Program-made: the position numbers and the translations under genes
Shown here: piece after piece, positions 56,282-64,000 of the stretch
Position numbering within the stretch: position 1 is the first letter of the stretch
How the letters are laid out: each line of letters starts with the position of its first letter
Notes under the pieces: model-generated
What the model was told of the DNA's origin: nothing
What the model saw: only the letters and a program-made list of their open reading frames with translations
Databases searched by the model: none
Assembly: GCF_000801105.2 (NCBI RefSeq)
Contig: NC_079512.1
Location: 40,131,848-40,195,847 of the forward strand
From: Raphanus sativus
Taxonomy: Eukaryota; Streptophyta; Magnoliopsida; Brassicales; Brassicaceae
DNA length: 64,000 bases
Reading direction: 5' to 3'

Positions 56282-57826
56282 AGTATTATATTACCCCTGA
56301 GAACCATTATGTGTGGCTCTACGTACTTGCTTTGCCCTCGAATGAGAAGGATATAATCGTCATTTACTTTGAGATAATTTACTTTGTTAAAGAATGTCGA
56401 TGTTTGAATTTATTTGTTGAAACAAATATCGATAATAGTTTGGACCGTATCATACAGTTCTTTTTTGTATAGATTTCAGCTCATTTTGTTTGAATATTTG
56501 AATATCTATTTTGAAGATAATCGTTTAATTTTTTTAAAAGAAATTAATTGGTTAGGTAGTGGAGGAATGAATGATGATCAGAACTGGCACGAGAAGGACA
56601 TGAACACAATTTAATTACTTTACTTTGCCCTCTGCGACTAGTCGATTTTTGTGATATAGACAGGAAATTATATAGTTTTGGTAGCATTTATTTGTGTTTC
56701 GAAATGCATGGTCGATATATGGTATGATAATTCAAATTCCAATCTAGAGACTGTGACGTCCACCGTCTTTTTGTCCAGACTCCAGAGACTTCTAGAATTA
56801 AAACCCATGATTTCACCATATTCATGTTGTGTATATGAAACTACTTAACAAAACGGTAAGAAAACGTTAATTTTGTCTTGCGAATCACGTATTTGAGACT
56901 TTTGATTTTTGTATTATCAAAAGTATCATTTCAGCTTTTCACCATATGCAGGTCACCAATCATAAGCAATTATCAATCATGATCGGTCTATAATAATAAT
57001 TGACCTAGATTGGTAGTTTGGTAATGAGCATTTTAAAAAGAAGATCAAACACTGATTCAAACCATAGACTTGCGAAGTAAGTGAAGGGGTCCAGGTGACA
57101 AAGATTGTCTGCTCCAAAACATTATCTGCGAGACAAACAAACACTGGAGATCATTAACACACAACACGCATTGGGTTTCTTCAGGTACACGTCTAGACTT
57201 TAGGAAACGTAGCTTGTTCTTCTTTTGGCTTTTACCTGTGATCTTCTCTTGACAAAAGCTTTTTAATTCTCTTCCTTCTTGAAGACTTTGAATCATGTAA
57301 CATCTAAAGATTGGTTTAGAAAGCTTAAAGCAATGAGTTAAGATTTCGAAAATTCATTCATCTGCAGATCTTTGCTATGAAATCCAATAAAAAAAATCCA
57401 AAATTTTTCAAGGACCGTGGTGAACTTCAACAACCTTAACCGCATCGATTTATAACAACAACACACGATTTTTTTTGTTTTAAGTATACTTTACAAATAG
57501 ACCTACGAAGTTACAAGTTGCTATATATGTTTCCTTGAGGACAAAAGAAAGTAAAAGAAAATGAAGGCTTGTTCTTCTTTGGTTCTTGACAAAGCCTTTT
57601 AATCTCTCATCTTTTGTCGAGGGATGTTGAAATCATGTAGCATCATTTAATGTGTGTGACCAACCAACAAGCAAGAATATGTAACCTGCAAGAAAGGATG
57701 CTAACGTTTAAAGACTGTTGTTAAAAAAACACTTGACGTTATGTATTTAGATTTTCAGAAAATATTATTCACCTTGTCAAATGTTCTTGAGTGTTTCAGG
57801 AAACCAAAGGTTTTAAGTTGTCAAGA
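56282..57826. other. Intergenic DNA with an imperfect internal repeat
   Basis: Homology to the left arm ends here only because the window starts at base 1. Two diverged copies of about 90 bases occur at about 57205-57300 and 57560-57650, sharing GCTTGTTCTTCTTT, CTTGACAAA plus TTTTAAT, and AATCATGTA plus CATC. They may be alternative or decayed downstream parts of the syntaxin-like gene. No independent gene seen. Confidence 0.5.
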
Positions 57827-59235
57827 CTAATAAACTCGAAACAGTACTGCAATGGAAGAAGAAAAAGAAAAAAAAAAAGAAAGATGAAAACAATGGTGTG
57901 GTGTAACTCTTATGAGAAGCAAGAGAAGATGGGGACTCACATAGAAGAAAAAAGATTAGTGTGAAGGAAAGAATGAGCTGGACCGGTCTGCTAAAGGGAA
58001 CACGAAACCTCCTTTGATAATGTCTGACTCTGTCAAAGATCTGCAAAAAAAAAAATGATAAAACAACTAATTAAGAACTATAATCAAATACCATCTATAT
58101 AGAAATGAGTGAAGCTTTACAAGGTTATAATCACGACATCTCTGCATCCAAACCACAAGTTTAGATCCTTTCTCCTTAGGAGTGTCTTCAATGTCAAACA
58201 CAAGTCTCTTCTTTTCTTCTTCTTCCACATCAACAGGAACATTAATCCTCAACGCAGTTACGTTAGGAACATTCGGTGAACTCCATGTTCTTCTCGTCCC
58301 CGACCTTTTATCAGCAGCCCGCTGCACGCGGATCACAGCATCAGCACTTTCAGGGCTACCTCCCTCGTCAACAATGTCTATCACACAGCTAGTCTCTCTT
58401 CTCCCACGCGTGTTTTCAGCCAAGGAGCTCGTCGAGGAGTCTCTCAAGTTGGTGCTTCTTCTTCCACTGCTGAAACTCCCCGAGGACAGGGAAGAAGAGC
58501 CAGAGAGAAACATGGCGAGGTCGTCACGCTCTTCTTTGTTAAGATCAACCAAACGCAGAGGCTGTTTCCCGTTCTCGGCCAAAGCCTCTTGCAGTGCGGA
58601 CTGCACTCGGTGAATCTGGTTCTCGATAGCGTTGACAAACTGTTTATGCCTAGTCAAGGTAGTGTCGTCTCGGCAATGTCCACGGTGGCTCAACCTCACT
58701 GCCCTCTCAAACTCTTCCAGCTGATGATGATTCAATGTTACACAACATTTGAATAAATTGAACAAAAAAGGAGCATGTTTTGGTGTGTGAAGAAGGTCTA
58801 TGGGATCCGAACCTGCCATTTAGCAGTGCTCAAAGCAGCTTGAAGTTCAATGCAGAGCTGGTCTGATCGACCTTGTCTCTTCTCTTTAATCCAAACCCTA
58901 TACGCAGATTCCATTCTGGAAATACAAAAAAAAAACTGAAACTTGATATTAACTCAATACCTTCTTCACCTATTTGCTAATAAATCAAATTAACAACACA
59001 TAAAGTTGTGACCTTTGATCATATGTTACAACAAAACCAAATTCACAATTACAAGTCTAAAAGAAACCCTGTAAAGACTAAGACTTTCAACATCACATAC
59101 AAACCCCAAATCAAACATTAGATTAAAAAAGTAAAAGGGACATTACGTATCGGCAGATTCTTGAACCTCCTCTGCTGCTGAGAAAAAAACATCCTTTTGC
59201 CAAAGATCGAAGCTGTTAATAGCTGCTACCATCAT
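57827..59235 (-). CDS. Syntaxin-6 N-domain-like membrane protein (At4g30240-like), 5 exons
   Basis: Exons (minus): 59147-59235, 58813-58915, 58121-58720, 57941-58040, 57827-57846; all GT/AG and in frame, 303 residues. The start is MMVAAINSFDLWQKDVFFSA. The first three exons give the helical N-terminal domain of the syntaxin 6/SYP61 type (LWQKDVFFSAAEEVQES, then LEEFERAVRLSH, HKQFVNAIENQIHRVQSA). A Ser-rich variable middle and a C-terminal hydrophobic anchor (PVQLILSFTLIFFLLLLF) ending RVY follow. No SNARE coiled-coil with a central Gln is evident before the anchor, so it is probably a SNARE-related regulator of trans-Golgi/endosome traffic rather than a fusing SNARE. The last 20-base exon is predicted from the GTGAGT donor and a CATTGCAG acceptor; reading through the donor would give a T-rich unlikely tail. 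Confidence 0.82.
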
Positions 59236-60710
59236 CTTCACTAATTAACAAGATTCAACAAAACCTACCGGAGATTTATGTTCGATAGATTCTCTCTTTT
59301 CTTTTCTTCCGCAGGAAAGAAGGGATTTTTTATTTTATTTTCCAGCTTTCTGTGTGTTCTTTTTCGCTTCTCTTAACAATGTTTCATAATGGCTTGTTTT
59401 TAATTGGAAGGCAGTGTATGTTACTATGGTCTTACCCGCACTGGATTTATAACCTTAGCGTTAGATATTGAGAAAACATCAAGCGGATGTTTGTTTGTGG
59501 GCCCACCCACTTGTCCCTCAACAAACATCCATCGCTAGCCAACTCAGCTCTAATGGAATTATTTACAAGAGTCAAATGCTAATGACGCATTCTGAGACAT
59601 CTTTTCGCAAATTAATTAACTCAATGGGTGATTTATGTCATGGAGGGTGGCATGTCTAACCAAGCGATGGCAAATTTTCAACTATTTTATAGACACTAAT
59701 AATATCATTAAGTTAAAAAATCATTTCACTATGATATGATTTCAATTGTGTGAACAAAGAACAACATCATTCTAATCACACGCTCTCCAAAAATCCACAG
59801 CCTTAAATTCGGCGTACCAAGACCGGTTTCGTACTCCGATGTAGACATGAATTGATGTTTCAAGTTGAGGTTTTCGGTTACAAGGCCCAGGCCTTTTTGA
59901 ACTTGGCCCATCCAATATTTACATCCCCGAAATTGATTTACAATTACACAAGGGTTAAAACTGTATCTTCAAATCCCCTCTTCTATGGACCTATATAACA
60001 GTTGTTTTTGTCTTGTCTTGAGCGTCATTGAAGCTATGCATTTCAAATTTATCTCTTCCCTGAGCTCTAGTATTCACGTGTAGCTAAGCTGATCTAGTCT
60101 CGTCCCTGTCTCTTGTCTTTTATACTCGAGGATCTTTTTAATCCTTTCCTTAATTGTCACAGCCACGTCCTCACATTGATTTTGCGTATCCAAACAACCT
60201 CCATCTGCTCAACATCTTTGAGCTTTACATCATGTGTTGATCCTAGTCTGATTCAATCCAACCTAGTGCCCATAAATCACATTATTCCAATATTTACACT
60301 TCATCAGTGGATGTAAAACCCATTTGGTATGGAGGTTTCACTAAATTGGTTTTGACTTAAGTTTCACCAAAATAGATATACAATGTACTATATGATTATG
60401 ATTTGTCCTATTTTATTTTCCTTACTCCAAGAAGAAAACACATAGAACAGGTGGTTGACTTGACTAGTTGACCCTTTAGGGACTCAATTAAACTCAAGTC
60501 AACTCTTTGTGTGGTTTGGATGTTTCATTAGATGGGTTTTGACTGTGATTATCACCAAAACGAATAAACCTTATATTATATGATTATAACAATCATAAAT
60601 TATAACATTTTAACTGAACAAATAAAACAGAATAAAAACCAACCTTAATGAAAAGAACACATGAACCATTAGACAATGATCCTACAGTAACTACTACAGT
60701 CTCTTCTCCT
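59236..60710. other. Intergenic DNA, no gene seen
   Basis: Holds the upstream region of the syntaxin-like gene and the 3' flank of the AAA-ATPase. Between about 60310 and 60590 two related stretches with GGTTTTGACTTAAGTTTCAC and GGGTTTTGACTGTGATTATC, each followed by ACCAAAA and an ATATGATTAT-type sequence, look like a local duplication. No coding sequence is supported. Confidence 0.6.
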
Positions 60711-62282
60711 TCACTTCTCTTCAACTTCATCTTTTTCATTTTCAAACCCAAAGAACTCTCTGTTTCTATTGGGACTATCCAAAGCCCTCTTCTCTTGTTC
60801 CTCCTCTGCTTCTTCTTCATCATCATCTTCACCTTCCTCTTTCTTCTTCTTAACTCCACCACTCTTCCTCCTCCTCACAACTCTCTCCTTCAACACACAC
60901 ACAAGCTCCCTCACCGCCTTCTCCGCGTCACTCCTGTTCCTAATCAACACCTCACTAACATCAGCCGGAGTAATCTCCGCCTCCTCCACAAACTCCTCCA
61001 TCTCCTTCAAAACAACACCGTCCACCTCACCTTCCTCCATCCTCAAATAATTCTTCAACAGAATCTTCAACGCTTGAAACCTACAAAACCCCATGTGAAT
61101 ATGCATATCCATCCTCCCACTCCTCAACAAAGCCGAGTCCAACTTCTCAATATGATTAGTAGTAAACACAAAGATCCTCTCGCTCCCACAACAAGACCAA
61201 AGCCCATCAGTAAAATTCAACAAACCCGACAACGTCACCGAGCTTCCCGGTTCGTCCATCAAACCCGACCCGCTAGTCAAATCCGGATCATAACACCCGT
61301 TGTTACTCTTATTCTTCTTAACCTTCTCTCTCTTCGTCAGACTAATCGAACAGTCGATATCCTCTATAACAATTATCGACTTAGAGCTAGTCTTCATCAA
61401 CAGCTTCCTCAACTCCGAGTTATTCTGAACCTCAGTAAGCTCAAGATCGTAAATATCGTACCCAAGATAGTTCGCCATCGCAGCGATCAAACTCGACTTC
61501 CCCGTCCCGGGCGGTCCGTACAGCAAGTACCCTCTCTTCCAAGCCCTCCCGGTCTTCTGATAAAACCCTTGTCCGTTCGCGAACTCTCTCAGATCCTCCA
61601 TGATCCTCCTCTTCCTCTCCGGGTCCATCGCGAGAGTCTCGAACGTGCTCGGGTGCTTGAACCTCACCGAGTCCCACGGGTGGCTCCTCGCGTCCAAGGA
61701 GACGCCTCTGGAGTTCGTGTAGAGCAGCCTCTCCTCGCTCCTCCGGCGAATCTCCTCGGCTTTTCCGACGATGTGGTCGAGGTAATGGTCCAGGACGAGG
61801 GCTCTGTCTCTCTTGCTGATCTGCAGCGTGAACCCTCGCTTCTCCTCCGGCATTGGTCTCCACGAGAAGCTCTGGACCTGGCGCTGGACCACGACGTGCT
61901 CCCAGAGCACGGTGGCGCCGTCGAAGACGTCGGTGATCCTGTCGTTGTTCGAGAGGCCGAAGGTGACGGAACTCGAGTTGGGGACGCGCGTGAGGCTGAG
62001 ACGCGTGCTGTTGTTGCCGGCGGCGGCGGAGACGGAGCCGTTGACGGTGACGGAGGAGCTGAGGTAGAGGCTGACGGCGTTGTAGAGCTCGTTGGTGTTG
62101 ACGCCGTCTATCTCCGTTATGTCGAAGTAGGTGTGGGAGGAGAACACGTGGCGCATACGTGTCAGGAGGTGGACGAAGGCGAGACGGAGCTCCGGTGGGA
62201 AGACGAGCTGGAGGATTGTTTGGCAGAAGGCTAACATGCCGACTAGAGAAGCCATTGTCGTCCAGTAATCACTCATCTTCAT
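60711..62282 (-). CDS. BCS1-like AAA-ATPase with N-terminal membrane anchor (At4g30250-like)
   Basis: Single-exon, 523 residues (ATG at 62282; an in-frame ATG two codons later, MSDYW, is the start I recall for the Arabidopsis relative). Residues about 8-28 (TTMASLVGMLAFCQTILQLV) form a membrane anchor, followed by the AAA-associated N-terminal domain. Walker A is GPPGTGKS at 256-263, Walker B IIVIEDID at about 303-310, and the second region of homology is TTNHIEKLDSALLRSGRMD. The C-terminus is Lys/Glu-rich and acidic (about 465-523). This subfamily resembles mitochondrial BCS1 in its AAA core, and many members are stress-induced; location (ER, mitochondrion or chloroplast) cannot be read here. 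All catalytic residues are present. Confidence 0.95.
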   Translation of the reverse strand: MKMSDYWTTMASLVGMLAFCQTILQLVFPPELRLAFVHLLTRMRHVFSSHTYFDITEIDGVNTNELYNAVSLYLSSSVTVNGSVSAAAGNNSTRLSLTRVPNSSSVTFGLSNNDRITDVFDGATVLWEHVVVQRQVQSFSWRPMPEEKRGFTLQISKRDRALVLDHYLDHIVGKAEEIRRRSEERLLYTNSRGVSLDARSHPWDSVRFKHPSTFETLAMDPERKRRIMEDLREFANGQGFYQKTGRAWKRGYLLYGPPGTGKSSLIAAMANYLGYDIYDLELTEVQNNSELRKLLMKTSSKSIIVIEDIDCSISLTKREKVKKNKSNNGCYDPDLTSGSGLMDEPGSSVTLSGLLNFTDGLWSCCGSERIFVFTTNHIEKLDSALLRSGRMDMHIHMGFCRFQALKILLKNYLRMEEGEVDGVVLKEMEEFVEEAEITPADVSEVLIRNRSDAEKAVRELVCVLKERVVRRRKSGGVKKKKEEGEDDDEEEAEEEQEKRALDSPNRNREFFGFENEKDEVEEK

Positions 62283-62450
62283 CTCTTTACTTTGCTCTGT
62301 TTTGTAGAAACAGAATAGAGAAAAGTTTCGATTTTTTTTTAAGTTCTTGAGATTTGGGAGGGAAATGCTTTTGAGAGAGAAGAGAGAGAGAGAGACGTTG
62401 GTGGGTTTTTATTGGAAATATGAAAGGAGGAGATGCTTGAATTTATAGAC
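62283..62450 (-). promoter_or_regulatory. AAA-ATPase leader and TATA box
   Basis: A purine-rich run on the plus strand (GAGAGAAGAGAGAGAGAG, about 62373-62392) gives a CT-rich leader. TATAAAT on the minus strand at about 62441-62447 lies about 160 bases above the ATG. Confidence 0.55.
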
Positions 62451-64000
62451 AGTGGGAGGAGTTTTTTTAATATTTTACTGATACTACTACCATTGGGTTG
62501 TGTTGTGTGGTGCTAAAGGCATAAGCAAACTCTTCTCTATTATTTTCATAGGTCTATGGTTTCTAGACTTCAAAATCAATTAGATGTCCAAGAGGTAGTG
62601 GTTATGTGACATGTAAATTTCACATCGGTGTACTATTCCACTTTGTGTTTTTGCCCCCACGATGTGATAAAGATTGAAAATGAAGTTATAAGTTTGGAGT
62701 AAAAGAAAGTCGAACAACTTGAAAGGTGAGGAATGAGAAAGAGAGAATATAGAGGACAGTCCTGGTGGAGAAACAGATAAGTTTCCTTACTATTTACACT
62801 GAATGAATCGGACAAACAAGTACAATGATAAAGGACAAGAAACAGCTAGAAAATTTGAATAGTGAAGGAGGGTAAGTTTCTAAGAGACAGCCAAGAACTG
62901 CTTACTTAGCTGGATTGGTTGTATCTAGTAAGAGGTATTGTTTTATTGATTGTTTCTAGTGTTCAAAGGAGGTTCCATCTTGTTATTACCATTCATTTTC
63001 TTGGTTACTACAGAAAAATTGATTACTATAAAGAAGACGAGTTATATTACATATAAACTCAGATTAAAAACGTCAAAATCATGAAATAATGCATGTAGAG
63101 AAACACATACAAAAAGGACACTTCAACATAATCTCTAGCTAGTGCCATGGTATCTTTTAAACTGAATCAGTTTCACCATATATAGAACTTGGAGGTCCAT
63201 ACCAATATGGTAAAGTAAGAAGTTATCATATTTAAGAGCAATGCAAAGGGTAATGATCATTGTAGCGTTGCCTTTTGAAAATTGAGAACTAGTAAAAGTA
63301 AATTAGGGAACATGAGGCTCTAGTTTAGGGTTCGTGAGTGTGACTTACAGTTGGGTTTGTGTTATTTTATTGGGGTTTTGTGATTTTATTCTTTAGGACA
63401 CTCGAATTTACGTGGGACATCATTGTTTGTCTACATTTGCGTATCAACATCCATCACCATAATACTCAAAACTCTTTCAACTTTCTTTCACATCTCCATC
63501 TAATTCCAACATTAATAAACCTCATCACAATCCTATATTAGCTTAAAGCACTTTCTAATGAATATATCTCCGAAATTAACGGGTATAATCAAGCTTTAAA
63601 TAGTATAAACATGTACTTTTGTAACTTGATAGAACTTGAGTTCTTAAGTTGTATTTGTAAGACTCCATATGCAGAAATTACTATGATTGTACAAACAAGC
63701 CTGGCTGATCAACTTAATTTCATTCTAGTTTCAGTCTCCTTTTGTTTGTAACACTCTAGTTTGAGTCTCCATTATCAAAATTATCTGTTGCGAGTATTAT
63801 GAGAAAGGAAAAACAAGTAGTCGATGTTTCACTTGGCCGACAGAATAAAAAAGTATTGACATTTTTCAAATGTTTTTAAATAGGGGAAAATGGTGAGACA
63901 TGTAAAAGGAGATGACACAGAGTGACAACGACAGTAGATAAGGCCCAAGTTACTATAGTCACTTTTGCAGAACTGTGGAATCTCCCAACACCCTAAAGCC
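62451..64000. other. Intergenic DNA to the window end
   Basis: AT-rich upstream region of the AAA-ATPase. No convincing gene, RNA or repeat seen. Confidence 0.6.

Noticed and set aside
58067..58160. Reading the syntaxin-like gene through its intron as a 250-residue single exon
   Set aside because: Splice sites at 58121 and 58813 restore the conserved N-terminus and C-terminal anchor; the unspliced ends are intron sequence.
60648..62234. A 528-codon open frame on the plus strand, fully antisense to the AAA-ATPase
   Set aside because: The AAA-ATPase frame has clear Walker A/B motifs; the opposite frame has no domain and is low-complexity, explained by the GC-biased codons of the real gene.

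Overview
The window is nuclear DNA of a crucifer, most likely a Brassica-type genome. It has intron-rich plant genes, AT-rich intergenic DNA full of plant transposons, and gene content collinear (from my knowledge of the family) with the Arabidopsis chromosome 4 block At4g30200 to At4g30250: VEL1/VIL2, the P450 reductase ATR2, an unknown basic protein, a syntaxin-6-like protein and an N-terminally anchored AAA-ATPase. The Sm-F gene (RUXF) that I recall between ATR2 and the unknown gene, and AHA2 beyond VEL1, are not seen.

The layout is dominated by a very large inverted duplication. The left arm (1-26101) carries, outside to inside, the unknown gene (-), ATR2 (-) and VEL1 (+). The right arm (29597-56416) carries the same genes as a mirror image: VEL1 (-), ATR2 (+), unknown gene (+). 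The left arm still matches at base 1, so the homology runs beyond the window. Only the right side continues into single-copy DNA with the syntaxin-like gene (57827-59235, -) and the AAA-ATPase (60711-62282, -). Both ATR2 copies are intact 17-exon genes for 709 residues with identical exon lengths; both VEL1 copies are intact (660 and 667 residues).

The arms differ mainly by clean transposon insertions, many with the empty site readable in the other arm. Left only: a 5'-truncated LINE, two Helitron-like elements, a PIF/Harbinger element carrying exon-like gene pieces (one from a universal stress protein), a fold-back Mutator-like MITE, and a second PIF-like end cut by the gap. Right only: a Mutator-like element with a 9-bp duplication, a Helitron, a CACTA element, a polyA retroposon and a short retroposon tail. 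A 5S-rRNA-bearing Cassandra-type TRIM is shared by both arms and predates their split.

The only junction between the two orientations falls inside or next to a gap of exactly 100 N (26117-26216). No contiguous sequence crosses it, so the inverted duplication may be a scaffolding join of two haplotypes or homoeologues rather than a real palindrome. This is the main point for a reader to settle. I see no new enzymatic or defence system; the notable content is the paired-arm record of transposon insertion and gene-fragment capture.
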